From assembly GCF_015291625.1 (NCBI RefSeq), contig NZ_CP030047.1:5456001-5520000 (forward strand): a stretch of DNA of 64,000 bases, written 5' to 3'. Positions 24,026 to 34,505 of the stretch are shown here, piece by piece. The stretch is from Bradyrhizobium sp. CCBAU 53421 (GTDB lineage: Bacteria; Pseudomonadota; Alphaproteobacteria; Rhizobiales; Xanthobacteraceae). The translations under genes and the position numbers were made by a program. The notes beneath the pieces were generated by a model. That model was not told the DNA's origin, did not search any database, and worked only from the letters and a program-made list of their open reading frames with translations. Position 1 is the stretch's first letter; each line of letters begins with the position of its first letter.

Positions 24026-24065
24026 CGAAGCAGGCGCAGCGATTATGGTCGCTCCGCCTGCTTCG
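24026..24065 (-). terminator. Strong hairpin between maeB and DoxX gene
   Basis: Arms CGAAGCAGGCG and CGCCTGCTTCG are perfectly paired around an inner AGCGA-N6-TCGCT stem. It lies about 85 bases beyond the maeB stop. The minus strand after it is only weakly T-rich (CCGATTTCT), so termination is likely but not certain. Confidence 0.5.
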
Positions 24066-24087
24066 ATCAAATCGAATCCATGTCGGC

Positions 24088-24146
24088 TCGAGCACGATGC
24101 GGAAAACCGCGCTGCGGTCTTCCGAACATAACGTGCTCAAACAACG
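24088..24146. repeat. Intergenic repeat fragment (GAGCACGAT family)
   Basis: TCGAGCACGATGCGGAAAACCG and CGTGCTCAAACAACG form an imperfect inverted repeat. Similar pieces (GATCATGCTC...AAACAA) recur in Bradyrhizobium intergenic DNA; a variant is at 43604-43673. Confidence 0.5.
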
Positions 24147-24150
24147 CCCG

Positions 24151-26460
24151 TCAGCCGAACAGCGTCGGCTGCGCGCGGCCGGCGCGCTCCTGCGCCTCGA
24201 CCGCGGCAACCGCGGTCATGTTGAGGATGCCGCGCGCCGTCACGCCGGGGGTGAGGATGTGCGCCGGACGCGCCGGACCAATCAGGATCGGCCCCACCGG
24301 CAACGCGTTGGCCAGCGACTTGATCATCTGGTAGGCGATGTTGGCGGCATCGAGGTTCGGCATGATCAGGATGTTGGCCTCGCCTTCGAGCCGCGATTGC
24401 GGCAGCACCAGGCGCCGCGCCGCGGCCGACAACGCCGTGTCGCCCTGCATTTCGCCGTCAGCCTCGATCTCCGGATGCTTGTCCTTCAGAAGCTGGGTGG
24501 CCCGCCGCATCTTGCGCGAGGAGTCGGTATCATAGCTGCCGAAGTCGGAATGTGACACGAAGGCGACCTTCGGCTTGAAGGCGAAGCGCTGGACGTGGAT
24601 CGCCGCCAGCGACGCGACTTCCGCCAGTTCCTCCGCACTCGGATTCGGCCGCACCTGGGTGTCGGCGAGGAAGTGCGCGCCGGTGGAGGTGATCATCAGC
24701 GCCAGCGCGGCATAGTCGCTGACCCCCGGCAGGAAGCCGATGATCTCGCGGACATGGCGCAGATGGCTCATGTAGCGGCCTTCGACGCCGCATAGCATCG
24801 CGTCGGCCTCGCCGCGCGACACCGCGAGCGCCGCGATCACGGTATTGTTGGTGCGGACCACCGTCCGTGCGGCCTCAGGCGTCACACCGCGACGGCCGGC
24901 AACGTCGATATAGGACTGCACGTAGGAACGGTAGCGCGGATCGTCCTCGGGATTGACCAGGTCGAAGTCGCGACCGGCCTTGATCGACAGGCCGAAGCGC
25001 TTGATCCTGGTCTCGACCACGGACGGACGGCCGACCAGGATCGGCCGCGCCAGCTTTTCCTCGAGCACCACCTGGGTCGCGCGCAGCACGCGCTCGTCCT
25101 CGCCCTCGGCGTAGATCACGCGCACCGGCTGGGTCTTCGCCTTGGCGAACACCGGCTTCATGGTGAGGCCGGAGCGGAACGCGAAACGCTCGAGGCTCGC
25201 GGCGTATTCGTCGAAATTGGTGATCGGCCGGGTCGCGACGCCGGACTCGATCGCGGCCTTGGCGACGGCCGGAGCGATGCGCAGGATCAGGCGCGGATCG
25301 AACGGGCTCGGGATCAGCGAGCCCGGGCCGAAGCCCTGCGTCTCGCCGGTCTCGAGACCATGGGCCACCGCATCCGACGGCGGATCGCGCGCGAGCTGCG
25401 CGATCGCGTCGACCGCGGCGTGCTTCATCGCCTCGTTGATCGCGGTGGCGCCGACGTCGAGAGCGCCGCGGAAGATGAAGGGGAAGCACAGCACGTTGTT
25501 GACCTGGTTCGGATAGTCCGACCGGCCGGTGCAGATCATCGCGTCGGGACGCGCCGCGCGGGCCTCCTCCGGCATGATCTCCGGCACCGGATTGGCAAGC
25601 GCCATCACCAGCGGCTTGTCGGCCATCTGCTTGACCATCTCAGGCTTGAGCACGCCCGGCGCCGACAGCCCGACGAAGATGTCCGCGCCCGGAATGACGT
25701 CAGCCAGCACGCGCGCGTCGGTCTTCTGGGTATAGACCGCCTTCCAGCGGTCCATCGTGGTGTTGCGGCCCTCATAGACCACACCGTCGATGTCGCAGAC
25801 AAAGATGTTCTTGCGCTGCGCCCCCATCGAGACCAGCAGATTGAGGGTCGCGATCGCGGCGGCGCCCGCACCCGAGCAGACGATCTTCACATCGGACAGT
25901 TGCTTGCCGTTCAGCAGCAGGGCGTTGACGATCGCGGCCGCGACGATGATGGCGGTGCCATGCTGGTCGTCGTGGAACACCGGGATCTTCATGCGCTCCT
26001 TGAGCTGGCTCTCGATCTCGAAGCACTCCGGGCCGCGGATGTCCTCCAGATTGATGCCGCCGAAGGTCGGCTCCAGCGCGGCGACGGTCTCCACCACGCG
26101 CTCGATCGTGTCGGCCTTGATCTCGATGTCGAACACGTCGATGCCGGCGAATTTCTTGAACAGCACCGCCTTGCCTTCCATGACGGGCTTGGAGGCCAAC
26201 GGGCCGATATTGCCGAGACCGAGCACCGCCGTGCCGTTCGAGACCACGGCCACCAGATTGGAGCGGGCGGTCAGCGTCGCCGCCTCGGCCGGGTTCTTGG
26301 CGATCTCGGTGCAGGCGGCAGCGACGCCCGGCGAATAGGCCAGCGCCAGGTCGCGCTGGTTGGCAAGCGGCTTGATCGCCTGGATCTCGAGCTTGCCCGG
26401 GCGCGGCAGCCGGTGATAGGCGAGCGCGGCATTATGGAGTTCTTCAGACGATGACGACAT
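24151..26460 (-). CDS. maeB: NADP-dependent malic enzyme
   Basis: A 769-residue two-part enzyme converting malate to pyruvate, CO2 and NADPH. Residues ~1-420 are the malic enzyme proper: [46 protein letters not shown] (shortened) and the nucleotide-binding [14 protein letters not shown]. Residues ~430-760 form a phosphotransacetylase-like domain ([24 protein letters not shown]), which in MaeB proteins is regulatory rather than catalytic. Length and order are as in rhizobial TME/DME. ATG at 26460 preceded by GGGGAG. Confidence 0.97.
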   Translation of the reverse strand: MSSSSEELHNAALAYHRLPRPGKLEIQAIKPLANQRDLALAYSPGVAAACTEIAKNPAEAATLTARSNLVAVVSNGTAVLGLGNIGPLASKPVMEGKAVLFKKFAGIDVFDIEIKADTIERVVETVAALEPTFGGINLEDIRGPECFEIESQLKERMKIPVFHDDQHGTAIIVAAAIVNALLLNGKQLSDVKIVCSGAGAAAIATLNLLVSMGAQRKNIFVCDIDGVVYEGRNTTMDRWKAVYTQKTDARVLADVIPGADIFVGLSAPGVLKPEMVKQMADKPLVMALANPVPEIMPEEARAARPDAMICTGRSDYPNQVNNVLCFPFIFRGALDVGATAINEAMKHAAVDAIAQLARDPPSDAVAHGLETGETQGFGPGSLIPSPFDPRLILRIAPAVAKAAIESGVATRPITNFDEYAASLERFAFRSGLTMKPVFAKAKTQPVRVIYAEGEDERVLRATQVVLEEKLARPILVGRPSVVETRIKRFGLSIKAGRDFDLVNPEDDPRYRSYVQSYIDVAGRRGVTPEAARTVVRTNNTVIAALAVSRGEADAMLCGVEGRYMSHLRHVREIIGFLPGVSDYAALALMITSTGAHFLADTQVRPNPSAEELAEVASLAAIHVQRFAFKPKVAFVSHSDFGSYDTDSSRKMRRATQLLKDKHPEIEADGEMQGDTALSAAARRLVLPQSRLEGEANILIMPNLDAANIAYQMIKSLANALPVGPILIGPARPAHILTPGVTARGILNMTAVAAVEAQERAGRAQPTLFG

Positions 26461-26683
26461 ACGTGCTCCCCGCGTTTCCGGCCCAAATTTCTTGTTTCTG
26501 TGCTAATCCAGGCAAAAGTCAGTTGTCCGGCAAATCGAGCCGGATGTGAAGCATGTCCCGCCGCTTGGATGCAACATCCGATCATGTCCCCGTCAACAGG
26601 CCCGGGCGGGCCCGTTTACCGATGCTGCACCTTTCGACCGTGGATTGGCAATTTTTTTCCTTTGATGATCCGGAGTTGACCGA

Positions 26684-28696
26684 ATGAAGAAAATTCTGCT
26701 CGGCCTGATCGCTGTCGTTGTGATTGCGATCGGCGGCTTCTTCGGTTTCGACTTCTTTGCCCAGCGCCGGGTCACACGCGACGTGGAGGCCGCCTTCGAG
26801 CAGGTCCGCGCCACCGGCGCCAAGGCGAGCCACGGCAAGATCGCGTTCGACACCAAGAGCCGCACCCTGACGATTTCCGACATCGCCACCGAGTCCGGCG
26901 CGCAGTCCCCGGTCAGCGTCAAGATCGCCAGCCTCACCATGAGAGGCCTCGGCCAGCCGGACGCGGCACGGGTCTCGGCCGATCATGTCGAGTTCAGCGA
27001 TGTCGAGGTCGGCGTGTCGGGGCCGACGCCGACAATCGCCGCCCTGACCTACAAGGCGCCTCGGATTACGGTGAAGGACTATTCCGGTCCGGCCGCCCTG
27101 CCCCGGCTTCCAGCCTCGTCGTCGATCTTCGAGCTATACCGGTTTGCGTTCGCCCAGCTCGCGAGCATCAACGCCTCGTCGGTGACTGCGCCCACATTGA
27201 GCGGAACGATAACCTTCAGCGCTGCCGCACATGCCGGCGACGGCGCCGGAGGCACGTTCGACTATTCGGGCCTTGCCATCGAAAACATGAAGGATGGACG
27301 GATCGGGTCCAGCAAGACCGACAAGGTTGCGTTCAGGATCAATTCGCAGACGGCAGGCAAGCCGGTCAAGATGACCGGCGACCTCGCCAACATCGCCGCG
27401 AGCGATATCGACGTCGGCGCGATGGCGGCGATGTTCGATCCCGCGAAGGCCAACGACGACCGGGACTATCGGGTTCAAGGCCACGTTTCGATCGGCCCCT
27501 ATTTGATCACCGTGACGCCTGATGCCGCCACCGCCGCGCCTGGTCTGAACATGCGGATCGAGGGCGTCACCATCGATGACGTCAGGATCAACCCGTCGCG
27601 GATGCAACTGCCGGCGCTGCTCGCGATGATCCCGCCACAAGGGAGCCCGCCGCCGTCTCCGGCCCAGGCGCGTGAACTGCTTGAGAAGGTCGCCGGCCTC
27701 TATTCGGGTGCCGGAATTGGCAATGCCGAGATGCGCGGGCTGGCATTTGATACGCCGCAGGGGCCGCTCAAGCTGTCTTCTTTGCGATTCAACTTCGAAC
27801 ACGGCAAGATCGGCGAGCTTGCCGTCGAGGGGCTTGATGGGCGCGCGCCACAGGGGCCCTTCAAGGTCGGACGCTTCGCGCTGAAGTCGCTCGATGTCGC
27901 CAGCCTCATGCGGCTGTCGGCTCAGTTCGCCGGACAGAAGCCGTCGCCTGAACAGGCGCTGGCGCTGATTCCACTGATCGAGGGCGTCGAGGTCAAGGGC
28001 GTCACGTCGCCCTACAAGGCCACCGGCAAGCCGGTCAACATCGATGTCCTCAGCCTCGACTGGGGCCAGTTCGTCGGATCGATCCCGAGCAAGCTGCGGC
28101 TGGTCGCGAAGATGGCGGCGCCGCTGGATGCGGCCGATCCGCGGCAACAGGCGCTGGTCGCCGCCGGGATCGACCGGATGGCCATCGATGCCGATCTCGG
28201 CGCGGCCTGGACCGAGACGTCGCGCTCGTTCGCACTCGAGCCGGTCAAGCTCGACATGGCGGGACTGTTGAATGCGTCGGCCAAGCTCACGCTCGCCAAC
28301 GTGCCGCGCGAGGCATTCTCGACCAGCGCCGCGGAAGCGATGGGCGCGGCCGCACAGATCGAAGCCGGCACGATCGAGCTCACGGTGCACGACCTCGGCG
28401 CCATCGACCTCGCCATCGCCCAGTATGCGCGCTCCCAGAATGTCAGCCGCGACGAAGCGCGCAATGCCGTCCTCAACAGCATCAAGGCGCAGGGCGACGC
28501 GGTCAGCGGAGGCAGTGCCGATGTCACGGCGCTCGTCACCGCCGTCAGCCAGTTCATCGAGACGCCGGGGCAGACGCTCGTCATCAAGCTGACCCCGCGG
28601 GCGAAAGCGCCCGCGCTTCAGCTGATGCAATTGCTCAAGACCGATCCACAGTCGGCGCTGGCGCAATTCAAGATCGAGGCCTCGACGGGGTTGTAA
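26684..28696 (+). CDS. Large membrane-anchored protein of unknown function
   Basis: A 670-residue protein with an N-terminal membrane anchor (residues ~4-25, ILLGLIAVVVIAIGGFFGF) and a long periplasmic region rich in short amphipathic strands (TLTISDIATESG, VSVKIASLTMRGLG, AARVSADHVEFSDVEV), reminiscent of AsmA- or DUF945-type beta-structures that handle lipids. A helical part lies at about 555-600. No enzyme motif or cysteines are visible. GGAG lies eight bases before the ATG. It is divergent from maeB. The lipid-handling suggestion is inference from pattern only. Confidence 0.7.
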   Translation: MKKILLGLIAVVVIAIGGFFGFDFFAQRRVTRDVEAAFEQVRATGAKASHGKIAFDTKSRTLTISDIATESGAQSPVSVKIASLTMRGLGQPDAARVSADHVEFSDVEVGVSGPTPTIAALTYKAPRITVKDYSGPAALPRLPASSSIFELYRFAFAQLASINASSVTAPTLSGTITFSAAAHAGDGAGGTFDYSGLAIENMKDGRIGSSKTDKVAFRINSQTAGKPVKMTGDLANIAASDIDVGAMAAMFDPAKANDDRDYRVQGHVSIGPYLITVTPDAATAAPGLNMRIEGVTIDDVRINPSRMQLPALLAMIPPQGSPPPSPAQARELLEKVAGLYSGAGIGNAEMRGLAFDTPQGPLKLSSLRFNFEHGKIGELAVEGLDGRAPQGPFKVGRFALKSLDVASLMRLSAQFAGQKPSPEQALALIPLIEGVEVKGVTSPYKATGKPVNIDVLSLDWGQFVGSIPSKLRLVAKMAAPLDAADPRQQALVAAGIDRMAIDADLGAAWTETSRSFALEPVKLDMAGLLNASAKLTLANVPREAFSTSAAEAMGAAAQIEAGTIELTVHDLGAIDLAIAQYARSQNVSRDEARNAVLNSIKAQGDAVSGGSADVTALVTAVSQFIETPGQTLVIKLTPRAKAPALQLMQLLKTDPQSALAQFKIEASTGL

Positions 28697-28707
28697 TCAA
28701 TCTCTCC

Positions 28708-28796
28708 CGTAGCCCGGATGGAGCGCAGCGCTATCCGGGAACAGTGTTGCCGCCGAAGGACCGCCCCGGATTTCGCTTCGCTTCATCCGGGCTACG
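28708..28796. repeat. Intergenic inverted repeat (GTAGCCCGGATG family)
   Basis: Begins CGTAGCCCGGATGGAGCGCA and ends CTTCATCCGGGCTACG, a near-perfect terminal inverted repeat of ~16-20 bases. Common bacterial intergenic type; here between the 670-residue gene and aspS, which converge. Confidence 0.75.
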
Positions 28797-28804
28797 CACC
28801 TAAT

Positions 28805-28935
28805 CTCCCTCTCCCCGTTCTTACGGGGTGAGGGGCTGCCTCCGCAAACTCGGCAGACGAGCTTATGCGGAAAGAAGCCCCTCACCCGGATTGCTTCGCA
28901 ATCCGACCTCTCCCCGCAAGCGCGGGGCGAGGTGA
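28805..28935. repeat. Intergenic inverted repeat (CTCTCCCCG...GAGAGG family)
   Basis: CTCCCTCTCCCCGTTCTTAC and a matching CCTCTCCCCGCAAGCGCGGGG flank GGTGAGGGGCTGCCTCCGCA / GCGGAAAGAAGCCCCTCACC. Several nested hairpins; typical of a repeat family frequent in Bradyrhizobium, adjacent to a different element at 28708. Confidence 0.7.
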
Positions 28936-28944
28936 CTTCAGAGG

Positions 28945-30720
28945 CTACCCCTTCGCCGGCAGGTTGGTGCGGATATGCAGCTCCTTGAGCTGCTTCGGCG
29001 TCGCTTCCGACGGCGCGCCCATCAGCAAATCCATGGCCTGCTGGTTCATCGGGAATAGCGAGATCTCGCGCAGATTGTTGGTGCCGCAGAGTAGCATCAC
29101 GATGCGGTCGAGGCCGGCCGCCATGCCGCCATGCGGCGGGGCGCCGTACTGGAACGCACGGTACATGCCGCCGAAACGGTCGATGACCTCCTGCTCGCCA
29201 TAGCCCGCGATCTCGAACGCCTTCACCATGGCTTCCGGCTTGTGGTTGCGGATGCCGCCGGAAGCGATCTCGTAGCCGTTGCAGGCGATGTCGTACTGGA
29301 ACGCCTTGATGGTCAGCGGGTCCTGCGACTTCAGCGCATCGAGACCACCCTGCGGCATCGAGAACGGGTTGTGCGAGAAGTCGACCTTCTTGTTCTCCTC
29401 GTCATACTCGTACATCGGGAAGTCGACGATCCAGGCGAGCTCGAACCGGTCCTTGTCGATCTGGTTCAATTCCTCACCGAGCTTGGTGCGCGCGAGCCCT
29501 GCGAACTTCCAGAACTTCTCCGGATCGCCCGCGACGAAGAACGCCGCATCGCCTTCCTTGAGGCCGAGCTGGTCGCGGATCGCTGCCGTTCGCTCCGGGC
29601 CGATGTTGTTCGCAAGCGGACCTGCGCCCTCGCCGCCCTCGCGCCACATGATGTAGCCGAGGCCGGGCTGGCCTTCGCCCTGCGCCCACGAGTTCATGCG
29701 GTCGCAGAACGCGCGACTGCCGCCGCCGGTGCCGGGGATCGCCCAGACCTGGTTCTTCGGGTCCTCCAGCATCCGCGCGAACACCTTGAAGCCGGAGCCG
29801 CGGAAGTGCTCGGAGACTTCCTGCATCACGATCTTGTTGCGCAGATCGGGCTTGTCGGAGCCGTATTTGCGCACGGCTTCCGCAAACGGAATCCGCGGCC
29901 AGTTCTTGGTGACCGGCTTGCCCTTGGCAAAGTCCTCGAACACGCCGGTGATGACGGGCTCCATCGCCGCGAACACGTCGTCCTGGGTGACAAAGCTCAT
30001 CTCGACGTCGAGCTGGTAGAACTCGCCCGGCAGGCGGTCGGCGCGCGGGTCCTCGTCGCGGAAGCACGGCGCGATCTGGAAGTAGCGGTCGAAGCCCGAC
30101 ATCATCAGCAGCTGCTTGTACTGCTGCGGCGCCTGCGGCAGCGCGTAGAATTTGCCGGGATGGATGCGCGACGGCACCAGGAAGTCACGCGCGCCTTCCG
30201 GCGACGATGCCGTCAGGATCGGGGTCTGGAATTCGAAGAAGCCCTGCTCCTTCATCCGCTTGCGCATGGAATCGACCACCGCGCCACGGGTCATGATGTT
30301 CTGGTGCAGCTTCTCGCGACGCAGGTCGAGGAAGCGGTATTTGAGCCTGATATCTTCAGGATATTCCTGCTCGCCGAACACCGGCAGCGGCAGCTCGGCC
30401 GCCGGGCCCAGCACCTCGATCTCCTTGATGTAGATCTCGATCAGGCCGGTCGGCAATTCGGGATTGTCGGTGCCGGCCGGACGGCGGCGCACCTTGCCGT
30501 CGATCCGCACCACCCACTCCGAACGGAACTTCTCGACCTCGGCGAACGCCGGCGAGTCCGGGTCGGCCACGCACTGGGTAATGCCGTAATGGTCTCGCAG
30601 GTCGACGAACAGCACGCCGCCGTGGTCGCGGACCCGGTGGACCCAGCCTGACAGCCTGGCCGTCTGGTCGATATCGCTCTCTCGGAGCGCGCCGCATGTG
30701 TGTGACCGGTAGCGATGCAT
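28945..30720 (-). CDS. aspS: Aspartyl-tRNA synthetase
   Basis: A 591-residue class IIb synthetase charging tRNA-Asp. The N-terminal OB-fold anticodon-binding domain covers ~1-110, then the catalytic core with motif 2 [21 protein letters not shown] (shortened to [10 protein letters not shown] here) and motif 3 [13 protein letters not shown], and the bacterial GAD insertion at about 290-420. Bacterial-type length. In alphaproteobacteria the enzyme often also charges tRNA-Asn with Asp for amidation, but I cannot tell that here. ATG at 30720; divergent from selO. Confidence 0.97.
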   Translation of the reverse strand: MHRYRSHTCGALRESDIDQTARLSGWVHRVRDHGGVLFVDLRDHYGITQCVADPDSPAFAEVEKFRSEWVVRIDGKVRRRPAGTDNPELPTGLIEIYIKEIEVLGPAAELPLPVFGEQEYPEDIRLKYRFLDLRREKLHQNIMTRGAVVDSMRKRMKEQGFFEFQTPILTASSPEGARDFLVPSRIHPGKFYALPQAPQQYKQLLMMSGFDRYFQIAPCFRDEDPRADRLPGEFYQLDVEMSFVTQDDVFAAMEPVITGVFEDFAKGKPVTKNWPRIPFAEAVRKYGSDKPDLRNKIVMQEVSEHFRGSGFKVFARMLEDPKNQVWAIPGTGGGSRAFCDRMNSWAQGEGQPGLGYIMWREGGEGAGPLANNIGPERTAAIRDQLGLKEGDAAFFVAGDPEKFWKFAGLARTKLGEELNQIDKDRFELAWIVDFPMYEYDEENKKVDFSHNPFSMPQGGLDALKSQDPLTIKAFQYDIACNGYEIASGGIRNHKPEAMVKAFEIAGYGEQEVIDRFGGMYRAFQYGAPPHGGMAAGLDRIVMLLCGTNNLREISLFPMNQQAMDLLMGAPSEATPKQLKELHIRTNLPAKG

Positions 30721-30754
30721 ATTCGTTCCAAAACTGATGTCGGAGAGGAATCGC

Positions 30755-30772
30755 GATAGGAATTATCCTATC
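30755..30772. promoter_or_regulatory. Inverted repeat between aspS and selO
   Basis: GATAGGA-ATTA-TCCTATC, 35 bases upstream of aspS in an otherwise GC-rich region. It may be an operator or part of a leader hairpin for aspS; no family consensus is recognised. Confidence 0.4.
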
Positions 30773-30914
30773 CGCGAAGTTGCGGAGGGTTTACCCGACG
30801 AGGCCGGGGGCGGCAACCAATGGAACGCCCGGTTTTCGAGCCAAACGGCAGATTTTCGGAAACCGAAGGCCGCCAATCGTTTGCCTATTCGGCCCGCGAG
30901 CCTATCTTCGGGAT

Positions 30915-32387
30915 ATGACCGTCCATTTCCCGTTCCAGAACACCTATTCGGCGCTGCCGGCGAACTTTTTTGCCCGCGTCGCGCCGACCCCGGTGGCCGC
31001 CCCCCGGCTGATCAAGCTGAACCGGCCGCTCGCGGTCCAGCTCGGGCTGGACCCGGACCTGCTCTCGACGCCGGAGGGTGCCGAAATCCTCGCCGGCAAG
31101 CGGCTGCCTGACGGCGCCGACCCGATCGCGATGGCCTATGCCGGCCACCAGTTCGGGCACTTTGTTCCCCAGCTCGGCGACGGGCGCGCCATCCTGCTCG
31201 GCGAGGTCATCGACAAGGACGGCGTCCGTCGCGACATCCAGCTCAAGGGTTCTGGCCCCACCCCGTTCTCCCGCCGCGGCGACGGCCGCGCCGCGCTCGG
31301 CCCGGTGCTGCGCGAATACATCGTCAGCGAGGCGATGTTCGCCTTGGGCATCCCGACCACGCGTTCCCTCGCCGCGGTCGTCACCGGCGAGGCGGTGATG
31401 CGCGAGACCGCGCTGCCGGGCGCTGTCCTGACCCGGGTCGCGTCGAGCCACATCCGCGTCGGCACCTTCCAGTTCTTCGCCGCGCGTGGCGACACCGACG
31501 GGGTGCGTGCGCTGGCCGACCATGTCATCGCGCGGCACTATCCCGAGCTGAAGGATGCCGCCCAGCCCTATCACGCGCTGCTCGCCGGCGTCGTCGCGCG
31601 GCAGGCCGCGCTGGTTGCGCGCTGGCTGCTGGTCGGCTTCATCCATGGCGTGATGAACACCGACAACACCTCGATCTCGGGCGAGACCATCGACTACGGC
31701 CCCTGCGCCTTCCTCGACGCCTACAACCCGGCGCAGGTGTTCTCCTCGATCGACGAGATGGGCCGATACGCCTATGCCAACCAGCCGCGTATCGCGTTGT
31801 GGAATCTGACCCGGCTCGCCGAGTGCCTGCTGCCGCTGTTCGACGGCGAGCAGGAGAAGGCGATCGAGCAGGCACAGACGATCCTCGGCGAATTCCCGGA
31901 AAAGTTCACCGCGGCCTATCAGGCCGGGCTGCGCACCAAGGTCGGCCTGTTCACCGCGCGCGACGGTGACGAAGCGCTGATCCAGGACCTGCTCGACGCG
32001 ATGGCCAAGAACGCGGCCGACTTCACGCTGACCTTCCGCCATCTCGGCGCAGCCGCAGCCGATGATGCCGCCGACGTCCGCGCGCAGTTCAGCGATCCTG
32101 CCGCGTTCGACGAATGGGCCGGCCGCTGGCGCGCCCGCCTCGCGCTGGAACAGCAGAGCGCCGCCGAGCGCAGGGCCGCGATGGCTGCCGTCAACCCAGC
32201 CTTCATCCCGCGCAACCACCGGATCGAGGCGGTGATCCAGGCAGCGGTCACGAGCGACGACTACGCGCCGTTCGAAGAGCTGCTGGCGGTGCTGGCAAAG
32301 CCCTACGAGGACCAGCCGCAATTCGCGGCCTACGCCGACCCGCCGCTGCCCGAGCAGATGGTGACGCAGACGTTCTGCGGGACCTGA
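30915..32387 (+). CDS. selO: Protein adenylyltransferase SelO (YdiU/UPF0061)
   Basis: A 490-residue pseudokinase-fold enzyme that transfers AMP from ATP to protein hydroxyls (known from E. coli and mammalian SelO). Recognised by the opening [13 protein letters not shown], the [16 protein letters not shown] segment, [15 protein letters not shown], and the metal-binding [13 protein letters not shown] and DYGPCAFLD motifs. The bacterial form ends in a cysteine (VTQTFCGT), a conserved redox-linked residue of the family. The ATG at 30915 is chosen since the family begins close to this point; its box is weak. Confidence 0.95.
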   Translation: MTVHFPFQNTYSALPANFFARVAPTPVAAPRLIKLNRPLAVQLGLDPDLLSTPEGAEILAGKRLPDGADPIAMAYAGHQFGHFVPQLGDGRAILLGEVIDKDGVRRDIQLKGSGPTPFSRRGDGRAALGPVLREYIVSEAMFALGIPTTRSLAAVVTGEAVMRETALPGAVLTRVASSHIRVGTFQFFAARGDTDGVRALADHVIARHYPELKDAAQPYHALLAGVVARQAALVARWLLVGFIHGVMNTDNTSISGETIDYGPCAFLDAYNPAQVFSSIDEMGRYAYANQPRIALWNLTRLAECLLPLFDGEQEKAIEQAQTILGEFPEKFTAAYQAGLRTKVGLFTARDGDEALIQDLLDAMAKNAADFTLTFRHLGAAAADDAADVRAQFSDPAAFDEWAGRWRARLALEQQSAAERRAAMAAVNPAFIPRNHRIEAVIQAAVTSDDYAPFEELLAVLAKPYEDQPQFAAYADPPLPEQMVTQTFCGT

Positions 32388-32398
32388 GGTCTCCACAT

Positions 32399-32485
32399 CG
32401 TCGTTGCGAGCGCAGCGAAGCAATCCATCGCGCCACCTGCGCCGAACAATGGATTGCTTCGTCGCTTCGTTCCTCGCAATGACGG
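32399..32485. repeat. Intergenic inverted-repeat element, GTCATTGCGAG family
   Basis: CGTCGTTGCGAGCGCAGCGAAGCAATCCAT and ATGGATTGCTTCGTCGCTTCGTTCCTCGCAATGACGG (shown only for its ends: CGTCGTTGCGAG, CGCAATGACGG) pair imperfectly. Same family as 12961-13046; sits between convergent selO and the oxidoreductase gene. Confidence 0.85.
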
Positions 32486-32504
32486 TGGGATCGTCAGCAA
32501 CCAC

Positions 32505-33494
32505 TCACACCGTCACGACAATCTTCCCAAACTGCACATTCGACTCCAGATACCGGTGCGCCTCCACGATCTGCTCGAATGGAAACGTCCGCGCGATGAT
32601 CGGCTTCAGCGCGCCGTCCGCTAGCCCGTCGAGAATGAACGTCTTCGCCGCGGCGAGCCGAGCGGGATCCTGGACGACCTCATGGACGCGGTAGCCGCGC
32701 AGGATCAGGCTCTTGCTCAGCACGGTGAACAGGGGAAACGGCGTCGGCTCCTCGCTGAGCCCGCCATACTCGATCAGGATGCCGCCATGCGCCATCGCTG
32801 CCGTCAGCGGCATGAAGATGGGGCCGCCGACCGGATCGAGCACCACGCGAACGCCGTCGGGACCTGCGATCTGCTCCAGCCTCGATTCCAAATCCTCCTC
32901 CGCGGAGGCGATCACATGCGCTGCGCCGGCGTCGCGCAGGGCCTGCGTCTTGGCGGAGGTCCGCGTCACCGCGATCGGGATCGCACCGACGCGATTGGCG
33001 ATCTGGATCGCGGCGAGCCCGACGCTGCTCGATGCCGCCGTGATGACGACGAACTCCGCACGGACGAGCTTCGCGATATCGATCAAGGCGCCGTAGGCCG
33101 TGAGATACTGCATCCACACCGCGGCGGCCTGCTGAAACCCCAGCGCCGGGGGATGCTTGACGACCAGCTCGGCCGGGAACGTCGCGAGCTCAGCATAGGC
33201 CGGCCAGCGCGCCATCGAGATCGGCGGCACGATGCTGACGGCATCGCCTGGCGCGAAACCGTCGACACCCTCGCCGACCGCCTCGACGAGGCCTGCGGCC
33301 TCGAGGCCGAGGCCGGACGGAAGCGCCGCCGTCTCGATATAGGTCCCTGTGCGCATCAGGGCCTCGGCGCGGTTCAGTCCGAGCGCCTTGATCCGGATCT
33401 GGACCTCGCCGCGCGCGGGCGGCGCGATCGCCACATCCTCGATGCGCAGCACTTCGGGACCACCGGTTTGATCAAAACGAACCACGCGCGCCAT
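32505..33494 (-). CDS. Zinc-free MDR family oxidoreductase (quinone reductase type)
   Basis: A 329-residue medium-chain dehydrogenase/reductase. Starts VVRFDQTGGPEVLRIEDV, typical of NADPH:quinone reductases, with ITAASSSVGLAAIQIAN as the nucleotide-binding motif (the usual GAAGGVG is altered to AASSSVG). No catalytic zinc cysteines. The ATG at 33494 has AGGAG eight bases upstream. It is divergent from a LysR gene, 108 bases away, which probably regulates it. Confidence 0.9.
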   Translation of the reverse strand: MARVVRFDQTGGPEVLRIEDVAIAPPARGEVQIRIKALGLNRAEALMRTGTYIETAALPSGLGLEAAGLVEAVGEGVDGFAPGDAVSIVPPISMARWPAYAELATFPAELVVKHPPALGFQQAAAVWMQYLTAYGALIDIAKLVRAEFVVITAASSSVGLAAIQIANRVGAIPIAVTRTSAKTQALRDAGAAHVIASAEEDLESRLEQIAGPDGVRVVLDPVGGPIFMPLTAAMAHGGILIEYGGLSEEPTPFPLFTVLSKSLILRGYRVHEVVQDPARLAAAKTFILDGLADGALKPIIARTFPFEQIVEAHRYLESNVQFGKIVVTV

Positions 33495-33573
33495 CGGCAA
33501 CACTCCTGAATTGCAAAACAGTTCAATTGAATGAGCTATGCCAAGGCCAATTTAGCGGATAAACCATCGCACA

Positions 33574-33585
33574 GACTGAACAGTC
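33574..33585. promoter_or_regulatory. Palindrome in LysR/oxidoreductase intergenic region
   Basis: GACTG-AA-CAGTC lies 18 bases before the LysR ATG, and a second palindrome TTCAATTGAA at 33522-33531 lies 27 bases before the oxidoreductase start. Both are in the shared 108-base region. Either could be a LysR-type binding site; neither has the usual T-N11-A spacing clearly. Confidence 0.35.
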
Positions 33586-33602
33586 AAAACTGCGGGTTTC
33601 GA

Positions 33603-34505
33603 ATGATGGACCGCCTCACCAGCATGGCCGTGTTCCTCAGGGCGGTCGATCTCGGCTCTTTCGCGGCTGCCGCCGAGGCGCTCGAGATGTCCGGCCCGAT
33701 GGTCGGCAAGCATGTCCGCTTCCTCGAGGAACGGCTCGGCGTCCGCCTGATCCATCGCACCACGCGGCGTCAGAGCCTGACCGAGTTCGGGCAAGCCTAT
33801 TACGAGCGCTGCCGCGCGGTGCTCGCAGAAGCGGAGGCTGCCGACGCACTCGCGGCCGATCAGCTGTCCGAACCGCGCGGACGGCTCAAGGTGACGATGC
33901 CGGCGCTATTGGGTCGACACTGCGTCGCGCCGCTGCTGCTCAAGCTCGCGCAAAAATATCCTGCGCTGGAGCTCGACCTTTCGTTCGGCGATCCGGTCAC
34001 CGATCTGATGGAGGGCGGCTACGACCTTGCGATCAGGACCGGCAATCTCGATGCGCCATCCGGCGTCATCACGCGGCGCATCGCACGCCAGCGCATGGTG
34101 GTGTGCGGCTCGCGCGCATATTTGAAGGCGCACGGCAGGCCGCGCTCGCTCGACGAGCTCAGCCAGCACCAGGCGATCGTCTATCGCCGGCTGGGGCGCG
34201 CGCGCCCGTGGCTGTTCCCGCGCGACGGCCAGCCGCCGCGCGAGGTCTGGCCCGCCGGGCGGCTCAGGCTCGACGATCTCGAAGCCATCGCCGACGCCGC
34301 GGCGCGCGGCATGGGCCTCGCGTGGCTGCCCTCCTGGCTGGTGCGCGACCGCCTCGAGCGCGGCGCGCTGGTCCGCGTTCTCGGCGATGAAGGCGAACTT
34401 CCCTACGACTGTCATGCGCTGTGGCTGCCGACACCGCGATTGCCGCCAAAAGTCCGGCTTGTGGTGGACGCGCTTGCAGCCGCGCTGCCGAAGCTCGTGG
34501 CCTAG
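33603..34505 (+). CDS. LysR family transcriptional regulator
   Basis: A 300-residue regulator. The winged HTH is at about residues 5-62 (FLRAVDLGSFAAAAEALEMS, GPMVGKHVRFLEERLGVRLIHRTTR, both shortened in citation), the effector-binding domain follows from ~90 to 295. The start is one of two adjacent ATGs at 33603 and 33606. It is divergent from the MDR oxidoreductase gene, the usual geometry for a LysR protein and its target. Confidence 0.95.
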   Translation: MMDRLTSMAVFLRAVDLGSFAAAAEALEMSGPMVGKHVRFLEERLGVRLIHRTTRRQSLTEFGQAYYERCRAVLAEAEAADALAADQLSEPRGRLKVTMPALLGRHCVAPLLLKLAQKYPALELDLSFGDPVTDLMEGGYDLAIRTGNLDAPSGVITRRIARQRMVVCGSRAYLKAHGRPRSLDELSQHQAIVYRRLGRARPWLFPRDGQPPREVWPAGRLRLDDLEAIADAAARGMGLAWLPSWLVRDRLERGALVRVLGDEGELPYDCHALWLPTPRLPPKVRLVVDALAAALPKLVA

